Shown: positions 8,377 to 17,500 of the stretch, piece after piece
Numbering within the stretch: position 1 is the stretch's first letter
Layout of the letters: every line of letters starts with the position of its first letter
Assembly (NCBI GenBank): GCA_963754445.1
Contig: CAVWFT010000003.1
Location: 207,975-271,974 of the forward strand
Direction of reading: 5' to 3'
DNA: 64,000 bases
Source of the DNA: Bog-473 sp963754445
Lineage (GTDB): Bacteria > Actinomycetota > Acidimicrobiia > Acidimicrobiales > RAAP-2
Translations under genes and position numbers: made by a program
Notes under the pieces: generated by a model
Told to the model about the DNA's origin: nothing
Seen by the model: only the letters and a program-made list of their open reading frames with translations
Database searches by the model: none

Positions 8377-8511
8377 GAAGCCGGCAATCAAGGATGATGG
8401 TGGCCGGGAGCTGCTCGTACACGGCAGCGCGTCGCCGTTGATGCCGACGTGAGCTGAGACTCCCCACGGGACACCGAACCGCTCGACTCGATGAGCGAGC
8501 TCCCCAGGCGG

Positions 8512-10023
8512 TTACGCGTGAGCGGGAGGCATGACCTCGTTGTGCTGCGAACCCGCAAGTTCGATGAGATTCCCTCGGCGCAGGACGAGCCCCGAGACGA
8601 TGGCACCGACGACGAAGATGCCGGCCGACCACATGAATGCGGTGGTATAGCTGTGCAGGGCCGCAGCTTGCATCGATTCGGAGGTCACGGCACGTCCCAC
8701 CAGGTAGGCCGACGCCGCCGACGCAGCCAGCGTGTTCAACAGCGCAGTGCCAACTGAACCACCGACCTGTTGAGCCGTGTTGAGCGTCGCCGACCCCACC
8801 CCGGCGTCATGAGGCGCCAGTCCCAATGTGCCCGTGCTGAAGGACGGCGCAAGGCTGAGACCGAAGCCGGCACCGAGAAGGAACAGGTACGGAAGGACAT
8901 GGGTCCAGTACGACGTGTCCAAGCCAACGAAGTGGAGCATGAACAGGGCGGCGGCAGCGAGCAGCAGCCCGAAGGGCACCATCAATTTGGGTCCGATCCT
9001 CGGTAGCAGGATCCGGTTCGAGACCTGAGCCATTCCCGCGATACCCACGACCATGGGCAAGAAGGCCACACCGGTCATCACCGGGCTGAAACCAAGCGTC
9101 TCCTGGAGGTAGTAGGTCATGAACAGGAACACCCCGAAGATGCCCACGCTGGCGAAGAGCATGGCCAGGACAGATCCTCCACGGGTGCGGTCGAGCACGA
9201 CACGCGGCGGCAGCAATGGGTACTTGGCGCGCGTCTCTACGAAGGCGAAAATTCCGAGAAGCACGACGCCGAGACCGAGGAACCCGATCGTGTACGGGTT
9301 GCTCCAGGCCGTGGTCTCTGCATGTGAGAACCCGTAGACAAGTGAGAAGAGACCGCCGGTGACCAAGGCCACGCCGGGCAGGTCCAGCGGATCATGATCG
9401 GCGGCTTTGTCGTTCTTCAGCCAGAGCAACGCGCCGGTGACAGCGACGGCGGCGAAGAAAAGATTTACGAAGAGTGTCCAGCGCCACGAAACGTAGGAAG
9501 TCAGAATTCCACCAAGCAGGAGTCCAATCGCACCTCCGGCTCCAGCGATCGCCCCGTAGATACCGAATGCCTTCCCCCGCTCGGCCGGATTCGTGAAGGT
9601 GGTGGTGAGGAGCGCGAGCACGGAAGGTGCGAGGAGCGCCCCGAACGCACCCTGGATGGTGCGGGCGGTGACCAGCATGGCGAAGTTCACTGACGCGCCG
9701 CCTAAAGCCGACGCTCCGGCAAACCCGATGAGGCCGATCATGAGCGTCCGCTTCCGGCCGAAGATGTCCCCGATCCGCCCACCCAGAAGAAGGAGGCTGC
9801 CGAAGGCAAGTGCATAGGCCGTCACCACCCACTGCCGATCGGCATTGGAGAACCCGAGGTCGTGCTGCGCCGTGGGAAGCGCGATATTGACGATCGTGTT
9901 GTCCAGGATCACCATCAACTGGGCGACGCCCAGCACGGCCAATATCCACCAGCGCTTGGAATGGTTCGCCTCGCCATCGCTCATTGCAGCTGCAGGAGGT
10001 GCCTCGAGAGTCGTCGTGGTCAT
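8512..10023 (-). CDS. MFS drug efflux transporter (DHA2, EmrB/QacA type)
   Basis: A 503-residue integral membrane protein with about 14 hydrophobic segments, as expected for DHA2 proton antiporters. Family motifs are LDNTIVNIALPTAQHDL in helix 1 (motif D1 with the Asp), LLLGGRIGDIFGRKRTL in loop 2-3 (motif A), and a Gly-rich helix 5 (IYGAIAGAGGAIGLLLGG, antiporter motif C). GGAGG lies six bases before the ATG. The gene is divergent from a TetR regulator, with a shared promoter region that has candidate operators. Substrates are likely lipophilic or cationic drugs but cannot be specified. Confidence 0.93.
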   Translation of the reverse strand: MTTTTLEAPPAAAMSDGEANHSKRWWILAVLGVAQLMVILDNTIVNIALPTAQHDLGFSNADRQWVVTAYALAFGSLLLLGGRIGDIFGRKRTLMIGLIGFAGASALGGASVNFAMLVTARTIQGAFGALLAPSVLALLTTTFTNPAERGKAFGIYGAIAGAGGAIGLLLGGILTSYVSWRWTLFVNLFFAAVAVTGALLWLKNDKAADHDPLDLPGVALVTGGLFSLVYGFSHAETTAWSNPYTIGFLGLGVVLLGIFAFVETRAKYPLLPPRVVLDRTRGGSVLAMLFASVGIFGVFLFMTYYLQETLGFSPVMTGVAFLPMVVGIAGMAQVSNRILLPRIGPKLMVPFGLLLAAAALFMLHFVGLDTSYWTHVLPYLFLLGAGFGLSLAPSFSTGTLGLAPHDAGVGSATLNTAQQVGGSVGTALLNTLAASAASAYLVGRAVTSESMQAAALHSYTTAFMWSAGIFVVGAIVSGLVLRRGNLIELAGSQHNEVMPPAHA

Positions 10024-10046
10024 GGCGTGCCTCCGCTTCCACTAAA

Positions 10047-10102
10047 CGGAGAGCAAATCTCCGGTTGCTGGGTTACTATAGACGGGTATCTGGAGATATC
10101 AA
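10047..10102 (-). promoter_or_regulatory. MFS promoter with TetR-type operators
   Basis: On the reverse strand TTGATA (10102-10097), a 16-base spacer and TATAGT (10080-10075) form a good promoter for the transporter. Just downstream of the expected start, CGGAGA-N5-TCTCCG (10047-10063) is a perfect inverted repeat. A second one, TATCT-GG-AGATA (10087-10098), lies between -35 and -10. Either could be the site of the divergent TetR protein. Confidence 0.5.
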
Positions 10103-10159
10103 CTCCACTTATCTTCAAATATTCCGCGGTTGTGCCAACGCAGGGAAGGATTTGTCACG

Positions 10160-10825
10160 ATGCCGGACGGGGATCAGGAACGATGTCGGCCGCTCCGGGC
10201 GGACGCAGCCCGGAATCGAGAGCGGATCCTGCTGGCGGCGAGGGAGGTCTTCGCCCAACGCGGTCTCGACGCCACACTCGACGAAGTGGCTGAACATGCC
10301 GGGCTCGGGGTGGGCACCGTGTACCGGCGCTTCGCCTCCAAGGAGGACCTGGTCGAGGCACTCTTCGCCCAGGCAGTCACCGAGATCGTGAACCTGGCGG
10401 ATGAAGCCGCAACCATGGACGACTCGTGGGAGGGCCTGGTCTGGTTCTTCGAGCGGGCCTCCGAGATGCAGGCCGAGGACTTGGGGCTGCGCGACGTCGT
10501 CCTCCACAGCGGTGGGGGCGAAAGCCGTGTCTCCTTGGCCCGGGACAACATCGTCCCGCGGATCACCCAGTTGGTGCAGAGAGCCCAGCATGACGGGCAC
10601 CTCCGTCCCGACTTTCTCCCTACCGATTTCCCAATCATCGAACTCATGATCAGCTCGGTAGCGGCGTACACCAACACGATCGCGCCAGGTCTCTGGCGTC
10701 GCTACCTTTCACTCGTCCTCGACGGTATGGCCGTAGACCGATCGCACCGGCGCCGTTTGGGTCGTGGACCAACGCACGACGAGATCGCCGCGACCTTGCA
10801 TACTGGGAAGCGGCGCAAGGTCTGA
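10160..10825 (+). CDS. TetR-family regulator of the adjacent MFS pump
   Basis: A 221-residue regulator. The N-terminal HTH reads ATLDEVAEHAGLGVGTVYRR at about residues 38-57, followed by FASKEDLVEALF, the standard TetR_N ending. The C-terminal ligand domain resembles the TetR_C_33-like group found with efflux pumps. ATG 10160 is preceded by AAGGA nine bases away, so the longer in-frame start at 10130 is not used. The gene is divergent from the DHA2 transporter, with palindromes in between, so it most likely represses the pump until a substrate binds. The protein ends in a basic tail (TGKRRKV). Confidence 0.9.
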   Translation: MPDGDQERCRPLRADAARNRERILLAAREVFAQRGLDATLDEVAEHAGLGVGTVYRRFASKEDLVEALFAQAVTEIVNLADEAATMDDSWEGLVWFFERASEMQAEDLGLRDVVLHSGGGESRVSLARDNIVPRITQLVQRAQHDGHLRPDFLPTDFPIIELMISSVAAYTNTIAPGLWRRYLSLVLDGMAVDRSHRRRLGRGPTHDEIAATLHTGKRRKV

Positions 10826-10915
10826 GGGACCCAGCTCGGTCGGGTACACACGCGGCTGCATGCACCTGTTCAGGCGCCACTCCGAGAACTTCCGCAGCAG
10901 GTTAACGTCGTTGCC

Positions 10916-11380
10916 ATGCCACGAACGATCGCGACAGAGACGACCGTCGACCGCCCTGCGTTGGAGGAGTTCATACGGCCTCGCCATCACGCAGTCCTGG
11001 GCACCACACGTTCGGACGGGACGGCCCAGATGTCGCCGGTCACAATCGGCATCGACCTGGACGGCTCGGTGCTTATTTCGAGCTATCCCGAAAGGGCCAA
11101 AACCCAAAATCTGCGGAAACGCCCCCGTGCGTCGCTCTGCATTCTCTCGGACTCCTTCGGTGGCGAGTGGGTTCAGGTGTCAGGTCTGGCTACGGTCGTC
11201 GACCTGCCGGCCGCAATGGATGGTCTGGTCGACTACTACCGGTCGATCAGTGGGGAACATCCGGATTGGGATGAATACCGTCAGGCCATGAGCATGCAGG
11301 GCAAGGTCCTTCTCAAGGTGGAGATCCGGCAGTGGGGACCGATCAGCAGGGGCGGCTTCCCGGCTCGACTCGCGGACTGA
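10916..11380 (+). CDS. PPOX-class F420-dependent oxidoreductase
   Basis: A 154-residue split-barrel flavin/deazaflavin-binding protein of the pyridoxamine-phosphate-oxidase-like superfamily. Typical features are IRPRHHAVLGTTRSDGTAQM near residues 20-40, ILISSYPERAKTQNLRKRPR in the middle (residues that contact the cofactor phosphate), and GEWVQVSGLATVV. The actinobacterial versions (TIGR03618 group) use coenzyme F420H2 for reductions; this assignment is by family resemblance. It stands alone after the TetR gene and may act in redox metabolism or detoxification. The physiological substrate is unknown. Confidence 0.82.
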   Translation: MPRTIATETTVDRPALEEFIRPRHHAVLGTTRSDGTAQMSPVTIGIDLDGSVLISSYPERAKTQNLRKRPRASLCILSDSFGGEWVQVSGLATVVDLPAAMDGLVDYYRSISGEHPDWDEYRQAMSMQGKVLLKVEIRQWGPISRGGFPARLAD

Positions 11381-11449
11381 CATCGAGTCTCAGAGTCCTC
11401 AGCAGTCATGGCGGAACTCGCTCCGTCCGCCGTGCGCCGGGTGAAGTAG

Positions 11450-11656
11450 ATGATGGGGACAGTCGTAGAAGGTGGACGGCATCCCGTGCTGACCCGGGTC
11501 GTCATCGACGCAGACGTCCGGCACGCCAAGGGTCGCAAAGACCTGGTGTTCGCCGCGGTGCTCGAACGCATCCTCGACGGCATCGCTCCCCAACGGGAGT
11601 CGCCGGGTCGTGACATCGCAGGCGACTGGGCGCATTGGCCTCCGGTGGCAAAGTGA
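11450..11656 (+). CDS. Small hypothetical ORF
   Basis: A 68-codon ORF (starts MMGTVVEGGRHPVL, ends HWPPVAK) in an otherwise empty 360-base gap. Codon third positions are strongly G/C from codon 12 on, as in the neighbouring real genes, which is the only argument for it. No clear ribosome site, no recognisable domain, no membrane segment. A stop immediately precedes the ATG in frame. It could equally be chance. Confidence 0.3.
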   Translation: MMGTVVEGGRHPVLTRVVIDADVRHAKGRKDLVFAAVLERILDGIAPQRESPGRDIAGDWAHWPPVAK

Positions 11657-11740
11657 CCGAACCCGGTCAGATCGGCCTTAAGACTCCGAACGAGTCATTC
11701 GCAGACGGCCCGACACCTCACCCGTGGGATCCTCCAATCG

Positions 11741-12361
11741 CTATAGGCCACCCCGTTTGATCCCGACGGTAGCGCCCTCGGTGAAGCGGATCGGTGGATC
11801 GAGCGTGTCGACGAGAAACATCTGTCGATCACCTCGATCCCAGGCCTCTCGAAGCCCAGGTGCGCCCAGATCGAAATCAGGACGAACCTTCTGAAGTACA
11901 CCCCGTAGATCCACGTGCAGTTCGTGCATTGTCGGCCGGCCCCAGTACCAGTATCCATTGTAAATGCTGAATATTCGCAGGCCCGGCTCCAAGACGAAAG
12001 TATGCGGGATCATGGGGTTGTGCGGATCCGTGAATTCTTCGATGTCGAGATCGTGTTGCACAGTTCTCTCTGGATCGCCGAGAAACGGCCACAGAGCGCC
12101 GAGCGAGTCGCGGAACTCGTTGAGGTTGAGTGGGTTGTCCGTGCTGATGACGACGAGCCGCGTGTAGGCAACCCGAAATTCTGCATAGCTGTCGACCAGA
12201 TTTCTGAGAAATCGATGCTCCTTCGGGTCGTACGATCCGCGGGACAGGTGGAGGACCATTGGGTTCGTGCCCTGGAGCTCAGAGAGTTTCCGGAGAACAC
12301 CAACATGATCCTCGAGCTCATAGTCAGGAAAGGCAGCTCCAACGACGATGTCTTCGCGCAC
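11741..12361 (-). CDS. Redoxin-fold protein lacking the peroxidatic cysteine
   Basis: A 206-residue thioredoxin-fold protein of the AhpC/TSA-redoxin type: FPDYELEDHVGVLRKLSEL, then MVLHLSRGSYDPKEHRFL, then strands leading to PMIPHTFVLEPGLRIFSIYNGYWYWGRP and a conserved end (RPDFDLGAPGLREAWD). A clear paralogue is encoded at 51.4-52.0 kb. At the place where that paralogue has Cys (RGNYCPKEH), this protein has Asp (RGSYDPKEH), and it has no Cys at all, so it cannot be a thiol peroxidase. It may be a structural or regulatory relative. The GTG start is set by AAGGAG seven bases upstream. The protein is about the same length as its paralogue, so it is not truncated. Confidence 0.8.
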   Translation of the reverse strand: MREDIVVGAAFPDYELEDHVGVLRKLSELQGTNPMVLHLSRGSYDPKEHRFLRNLVDSYAEFRVAYTRLVVISTDNPLNLNEFRDSLGALWPFLGDPERTVQHDLDIEEFTDPHNPMIPHTFVLEPGLRIFSIYNGYWYWGRPTMHELHVDLRGVLQKVRPDFDLGAPGLREAWDRGDRQMFLVDTLDPPIRFTEGATVGIKRGGL

Positions 12362-12491
12362 GACATTTCTCCTTTTCCTAAATCAAGTCGCGAGAATTTT
12401 TACTCTTCCCGGAGACCACAATTGCTCCGACCAAGACGGTCCGGCCGAATCCCCAACGGAAGGGAAATCGCCGTTCGACGCCGCATGGTGT

Positions 12492-13127
12492 TCATGCCGA
12501 GCCAACGAGTGATTCCGCCTCAGCTCGGCCGACCACGAGGTCATGGAGATCACCGCCCACCTCGAGTCGGCTGGCCTGTTCGATCCCGCCGACCTCCATC
12601 GGTTCGAAACCTGCCGTGCGGATCAATCGCTCGACTCCCCCGCGAGAGCGGTCGTTCCCACTGGCGTAGAAGAGGACGGCCCATTCCGGCGACCTTCTGC
12701 TGGAAGCCTCGAGGAGTTCCGCCGTCATCGTTCCAAACGCCATGGCCAAGCGGGTCCCTGCCGGCAACCATTCCTCAAGAACTTCGCCGGAGGATTGTTC
12801 CTTCGGCAAGATGCGCATCAGATGGCCCTTATCGTCGATACCAACCGGATTGCTCGGAACGACCACGAGCATGTCCGTCAGCGGGTCGCCAATCTCGTCT
12901 ATGACACTCTTCAAGATTCCAAACCGGAGGGCAAGGACGACGCAATCGGCGCCCTGTAGTGCATCGCGATTGTCGACAGCGGCAACCGCACCGCTACCGA
13001 TCGTCTCCGCCAGCATCCGGGCCGACGCATGGTCAGCACTAGAGAGCCGCAGGGGCTCACCGCCCAAGGCCAGCTGGCGGGCGATGGCTGATCCAATGCC
13101 TCCGGTGCCGATGATTGCGGTGGACAT
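12492..13127 (-). CDS. NADPH-dependent F420 reductase-like / F420_oxidored family protein
   Basis: A 211-residue Rossmann-fold protein. AIIGTGGIGSAIARQLALGG at residues 4-23 is the NADP-binding GxGxxG turn, followed by ADCVVLALRFGILKSVIDEI and VVVPSNPVGIDDKG, which are typical of the NADP-oxidoreductase coenzyme F420-dependent family (PF03807). The C-terminus SPEWAVLFYASGNDRSRGGVERLIRTAGFEP matches the family end, where a second domain contacts the partner. It could reduce F420 with NADPH or act on a different substrate, as many family members do. It stands between the redoxin-like gene (same strand, 130 bases further) and a divergent GH15 gene. Confidence 0.8.
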   Translation of the reverse strand: MSTAIIGTGGIGSAIARQLALGGEPLRLSSADHASARMLAETIGSGAVAAVDNRDALQGADCVVLALRFGILKSVIDEIGDPLTDMLVVVPSNPVGIDDKGHLMRILPKEQSSGEVLEEWLPAGTRLAMAFGTMTAELLEASSRRSPEWAVLFYASGNDRSRGGVERLIRTAGFEPMEVGGIEQASRLEVGGDLHDLVVGRAEAESLVGSA

Positions 13128-13398
13128 GACAGAGCCTCCCCGGCGTCACGGTACTCACAATGACGGCCCAGAGCATCCGCGTGGGTTATTCGCGTGCTCA
13201 GAGCGAGGCAAGGGCAGGCGGCCTGGCCATGCCGGTCGCCGACTGGCCAGGCTGCACCGGCCGGCTCACATCGTCGGCTCGACGAGCTTCGGATTTCGGG
13301 GCTGGGTACGCTGGCGCTGATCAGGCAGGACTTGGATCAGCGGGCGAATCCAGTCCCTGCCCGATGTCGAAAACGGATGCTCGGGCGAAGGACCTCAT

Positions 13399-15324
13399 AT
13401 GAGCAAAACCCCCATAGCCGACTATGCACTCCTTTCGGACCGGCACAGCGCAGCGCTCGTAAGCAAAGCTGGATCAATCGACTGGTTGTGTTTTCCACGC
13501 TTCGACAGCCCATCGATATTCGGCCGCCTCCTCGGTGAGGATGCCGGCTACTGGTCGATCCATGCCCCGAGCGCCACACAGGTCACGCGCCGGTACCTTG
13601 ACCGCACGATGGTGCTGGAGACCACCTTCCGTACGCCAACGGGTGTGGTGACGATCACCGACGCGCTCGCCATGGGCACGGGCAACCGGGGACACCAGTT
13701 GGGCAAGGACGCCCCGCATCTGCTCCTGCGTCGCGCAACGTGCACTGGTGGTGAGGTCGAGCTGAGCCTCGAATACGTCCCACGTCCCGAGTACGGAGTG
13801 GTACATCCCCTGCTCGTTGCTGTCGACGGCGAAGTTGTTGCGTCGGGCGGCAGCGCAGGCGAACTGGCGCTGACGTCTCCAGTGCACCTTACCGTCGACG
13901 GGTCGGCGGCTTCAGGCCAACTCCGACTGAGCGAAGGTGAAAGCGCTGATTTCGCCCTGCATCACAGGCAGCGGGACGAGACGGTCGCGACCACGGTTTC
14001 GAGCCCCGTCGAGATCGGTGCTCGGCTCCACGACACCGTCTTGGCGTGGGAATCGTGGTCCGAGCTCCACCAGGCGTATGTGGGTCCATGGAGAGACCTG
14101 GTCCACCACAGCGGTCGGGTACTCCAATCGCTCTCCTTTGCGCCCACCGGTGCGATATGTGCCGCCGCGACGACCTCCCTGCCTGAGGTGGTGGGTGGTT
14201 CCAGAAACTGGGACTACCGCTACGCCTGGGTTCGCGATGCCTCCTTCACAATCCAAGCCCTTTGGGTCGCGGCCTGTCCTGACGAAGCCAATCAGTTCTT
14301 TGACTATGTGACGTCCTCGGCGGCCGGCTCCCTCGATCGGGGTGACGACCTGCAAATCATGTTTGGCGTCGGTGGCGAACGGGACCTGACCGAGCGGGAG
14401 CTGGCGCACTTGGAGGGCTGGCGACTCTCTGCCCCCGTTCGGGTTGGCAACGGCGCCTGGACGCAGCGCCAGCTCGACGTGTACGGCGAACTGCTCGGCG
14501 CCGTGCAACGTATGTCCGATCAGCTGTTCGGGGGCACCTCTCAACGGGCGGGACCACACGCGGACCCGGGCCAGTTGCGTGCACCGCGCCCGCTCGAACC
14601 TGCAACTCGTCGCTTCTTCGCCCAACTGGCTGAAACCGCCGCCCGGCGTTGGCAGGAAAAGGACCAAGGCATCTGGGAGATTCGAGGCGAGCCACGTGAC
14701 TTCTTGTATTCCAAGCTCATGTGCTGGGTGGCCCTCGACCGAGCGGTTGCTCTAGCCGATCGTCTCGACGCCACTGACAGGGTCGGGACCTGGACACAGA
14801 CCCAGGAGCAGATCCGTGAGGCGATCTTGACCAGAGGTTGGAGTGACCGAGCCGACGCCTTCACCCAGTCATTCGGATCCGACGAACTTGACGCGTCCAA
14901 TCTGATGCTGCCTCTGGTCGGATTCCTGCCGGCCGACGATCCCAGAATCCTGTCCACCATCGCGGCCACTGAAGAGCGCCTGACCGATGCACGAGGACTC
15001 GTGTACCGCTACCGGTCCCACGACGGGCTCGAGGGCGAAGAGGGAGCGTTCCTCTTGTGCACGTTCTGGCTGGCCCAGGCGCTTGCCCAGTCCGGGCAGG
15101 CGGCTCGGGCCCGGACTGTGTTCGAACGCGCCTCGATGTTCGTCAACGACGTCGGTCTGCTTTCCGAGGAAGTGGACCCCGGGAGCGGGGAGCTTTTGGG
15201 CAACTTTCCCCAGGCATTCAGCCACATCGGACTCGTCAACGCAGCCTGGGCGATCTCCGAGACCGAGCGCAAGCGGGAACCAGATGCCGATGGTGATCTC
15301 AGGACGTCACACCCGTCGGCCTGA
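13399..15324 (+). CDS. GH15 glycoside hydrolase (trehalase/glucoamylase type)
   Basis: A 641-residue cytoplasmic enzyme. The N-terminal domain is the trehalase-like Bgal_small-like fold (IADYALLSDRHSAALVSKAG, SIDWLCFPRFDSPSIFGRLL), and the C-terminal (alpha/alpha)6 barrel has SRNWDYRYAWVRDASFTIQAL, ELAHLEGWRLSAPVRVGN and WEIRGEPRDFLYSKLMCWVA, the core motifs of family GH15. A late GLLSEEVDPGSGELLGNFPQ contains the probable catalytic base. Related actinobacterial proteins hydrolyse trehalose; others are glucan 1,4-alpha-glucosidases, so the sugar is not settled. There is no signal peptide. AAGGA lies about six bases before ATG 13399. The gene is transcribed alone. Confidence 0.92.
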   Translation: MSKTPIADYALLSDRHSAALVSKAGSIDWLCFPRFDSPSIFGRLLGEDAGYWSIHAPSATQVTRRYLDRTMVLETTFRTPTGVVTITDALAMGTGNRGHQLGKDAPHLLLRRATCTGGEVELSLEYVPRPEYGVVHPLLVAVDGEVVASGGSAGELALTSPVHLTVDGSAASGQLRLSEGESADFALHHRQRDETVATTVSSPVEIGARLHDTVLAWESWSELHQAYVGPWRDLVHHSGRVLQSLSFAPTGAICAAATTSLPEVVGGSRNWDYRYAWVRDASFTIQALWVAACPDEANQFFDYVTSSAAGSLDRGDDLQIMFGVGGERDLTERELAHLEGWRLSAPVRVGNGAWTQRQLDVYGELLGAVQRMSDQLFGGTSQRAGPHADPGQLRAPRPLEPATRRFFAQLAETAARRWQEKDQGIWEIRGEPRDFLYSKLMCWVALDRAVALADRLDATDRVGTWTQTQEQIREAILTRGWSDRADAFTQSFGSDELDASNLMLPLVGFLPADDPRILSTIAATEERLTDARGLVYRYRSHDGLEGEEGAFLLCTFWLAQALAQSGQAARARTVFERASMFVNDVGLLSEEVDPGSGELLGNFPQAFSHIGLVNAAWAISETERKREPDADGDLRTSHPSA

Positions 15325-15632
15325 GGCCCCACTCGCCACTGTCCTCAGGACCGCGCGTCCCCATCCTGGTGCCCACGACCGGCACCCGGGGCCGGCAGCG
15401 GAACTGTCGACTCCCGTGGACTCGAAGGCGACACACCCCTCATCGTTGATGTCGAGCGGAAATGTGAGAATTCCTTGCCCATGAGGCTTTCATTCGTCCG
15501 CTCCAACGGATTGACTGGGAGCCACGAGGTAGTTGCCGTGGCCTGAAGCCGCCGTGCATGGAGACGGACGCCAACGCCATCGGCTTCTGACCCCACCACG
15601 ACTGGATAAGGTCCCAACCGAGGAGGTGCCAG
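15325..15632. other. Intergenic, no gene seen
   Basis: 308 bases between the GH15 and VOC genes. The open frames here are shadows without family features. The only functional element I can support is the ribosome site GGAGG at its end (about 15620-15626) for the following TTG start. Confidence 0.6.
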
Positions 15633-16082
15633 TTGGCCGACTTCATCGAGCCCGACCAGGAAATGGTGCTGGCCCACTTCATCGTCTCCGACGACGTCGA
15701 GCGCTCGCGGCACTTCTACACCGAGGTGCTCGGTGGCACCGTCGTCTTCCTGGGTGACGTCACCTACGTCAAGCTCGCCAACATTTTCATCATCATCAAT
15801 GTGGGCGGAGGTCCCACGGACGACAAGCCGACGATAACCCTCGAGACACCGCGCGATCCCGACCGGGTCAGCAGCTTCCTCAATATTCGGGTCAAAGATA
15901 TCCACGCCGTGTACTCGGAGTGGAGTGCACGGGGCGCTCACTTCCTCACGCCACCCAAGCAACACCAGTACGAAATTCGTTGCTACATCCGAGATCCCGA
16001 CGGCTACGTCATCGAGGTGGGGCAGACCACCGACCCGGAAGGTGACTGGTCGTTCTGGTTGCCGTCGGTCTCGCCATCCTGA
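15633..16082 (+). CDS. VOC/glyoxalase-superfamily protein
   Basis: A 149-residue protein with the paired beta-alpha-beta-beta-beta modules of the vicinal oxygen chelate fold: HFIVSDDVERSRHFYTEVLG, VKLANIFIIINVGGGPTDD, IRVKDIHAVYSEWSARGAHF and RCYIRDPDGYVIEVGQT. The final Glu and the first-strand His are the usual metal ligands, so metal binding is plausible. The start is TTG, decided by GAGGAGG six bases upstream; the next ATG (15663) would remove the first strand. Function ranges over lyases, dioxygenases and resistance proteins, and cannot be fixed. A degenerate copy of the same family lies near 52.2 kb. Confidence 0.85.
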   Translation: MADFIEPDQEMVLAHFIVSDDVERSRHFYTEVLGGTVVFLGDVTYVKLANIFIIINVGGGPTDDKPTITLETPRDPDRVSSFLNIRVKDIHAVYSEWSARGAHFLTPPKQHQYEIRCYIRDPDGYVIEVGQTTDPEGDWSFWLPSVSPS

Positions 16083-16279
16083 CGAGCACCGCTCGCAACG
16101 AGGGACGGGAATCCTTGAACGTCCGCTCCGAATCGGAATTGATTCGCAGCCGGATCGATAGGGTGGGAGCCAGCCCTTTGATCTGCTCTGGCAGATCGAG
16201 CCCGATCTTCTCCGCATCTGGAGCGATCGGACTCCCTGTTCAGGGATCGAACGCTCCCCGCCTTTGAAAGGAAGTGCAG

Positions 16280-17500
16280 TTGTCGGATTCCCTCAACGAG
16301 CCACCGCGCCTGGACGAGAGGCTTCTCGTCCTCGAAGACACGCGCACACGCAAGATGGCTCGCTCGTCCCACCGCTATGTCAGGGGAAACACGGCTCCCT
16401 TCTACGAGTGGCTCGGGACGTCTTCCAACAGCGACATACCCGAAGGGCCACCGGTATGGATCTGTGGTGATTGCCACGTGGGCAATCTCGGGCCAGTCGC
16501 AGACACGACCGGCCAGGTACGGATCCAAATCCGCGATCTTGACCAAACGGTCATCGGCAATCCGGCCCATGACCTCGTCCGATTGGCTCTCTCGCTCGCG
16601 TCGGCCGCTCGGGGTTCTGATCTGCCCGGCGTGGCGACCGCGTACGTGCTCGAGGCGATTATTGACGGCTACGAATCCGCCTTTGAACACGACTTTGACG
16701 AAGCCGATGACAACCCGGCGCCTCCCGATGCGGTGCGTCTGGTCATGAGGCGGGCGTCCAAGCGGACTTGGAAGCACCTTGCCCGCGAGCGAATCGAAAA
16801 CACTCGACCGAACATTCCTCTGGGAAAGAGGTTCTGGCCACTGTCAGACGAGGAGCGCCAAGCACTTGAAGCCGCGTTCAAGGATCCATCCGTTGCACGT
16901 CTTGCCACCATGGCCAAATCCCGTGACGATGATGCACACGTCGAAATGATCGATTCTGCATATTGGATGAAGGGCTGCAGTTCTCTCGGGCTTCTTCGCT
17001 ACGCCGTATTGCTCGAGGTGGAGGACGAGGAAAATGATTCCTCCGACCTGTGTCTCATGGATGTGAAGGAGGCTGTCGAGTCAGCGGCGCCGGCGTCGAG
17101 CGCGGACATGCCCACGGACCCAGCACGCCGCGTCGTAGAGGGCGCCCGGCATATCTCACCATTCCTGGGAGAACGCATGAGGGCCGTCACGCTCCTCGAT
17201 CGGCCGGCCTTCGTCCGTGAATTGATGCCTCAGGACCTCAAACTTGAGCTGAATCAACTGGACGTCAAGGAGGCCACGAAGGCGGCGGCATTTCTGGCCA
17301 CGGTGGTGGGCTTCGCCCACGCACGCCAGATGGACTCAAGCACCCGTACCTCCTGGCAGAGCGAACTGGCGCTCCACAGAAGCAAAGAGCTCGATGCTCC
17401 CATCTGGCTATGGACCGCCGTCGTCGGTCTCCTGGTCGAGCATGAACGTTCCTACCTCGAACATTGCCGTCAGTACGCGCTCTCGAGTGATAGCTCCTGA
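16280..17500 (+). CDS. DUF2252 family protein
   Basis: A 406-residue protein of the DUF2252 (COG4320) family, which has a kinase-like fold. The conserved features are KMARSSHRYVRGNTAPFYEWL near residue 30, ICGDCHVGNLGPV near 70 (catalytic-loop-like His-x-x-N), IRDLDQTVIGNPAHDLVRLA near 92 (DxD-like metal site), then YWMKGCSSLGLLRYAVLLEV and KEA repeats. The biochemical activity is not known. AAAGGAAG is correctly spaced for TTG 16280; the GTG at 16274 would overlap it. The gene is alone, with a long 321-base gap after it. Confidence 0.85.
   Translation: MSDSLNEPPRLDERLLVLEDTRTRKMARSSHRYVRGNTAPFYEWLGTSSNSDIPEGPPVWICGDCHVGNLGPVADTTGQVRIQIRDLDQTVIGNPAHDLVRLALSLASAARGSDLPGVATAYVLEAIIDGYESAFEHDFDEADDNPAPPDAVRLVMRRASKRTWKHLARERIENTRPNIPLGKRFWPLSDEERQALEAAFKDPSVARLATMAKSRDDDAHVEMIDSAYWMKGCSSLGLLRYAVLLEVEDEENDSSDLCLMDVKEAVESAAPASSADMPTDPARRVVEGARHISPFLGERMRAVTLLDRPAFVRELMPQDLKLELNQLDVKEATKAAAFLATVVGFAHARQMDSSTRTSWQSELALHRSKELDAPIWLWTAVVGLLVEHERSYLEHCRQYALSSDSS

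Noticed and set aside
15345..16217. Long reverse-strand frame of 290 codons across the VOC gene
   Set aside because: It is a shadow of the forward VOC gene; composition is low-quality and no domain is seen.
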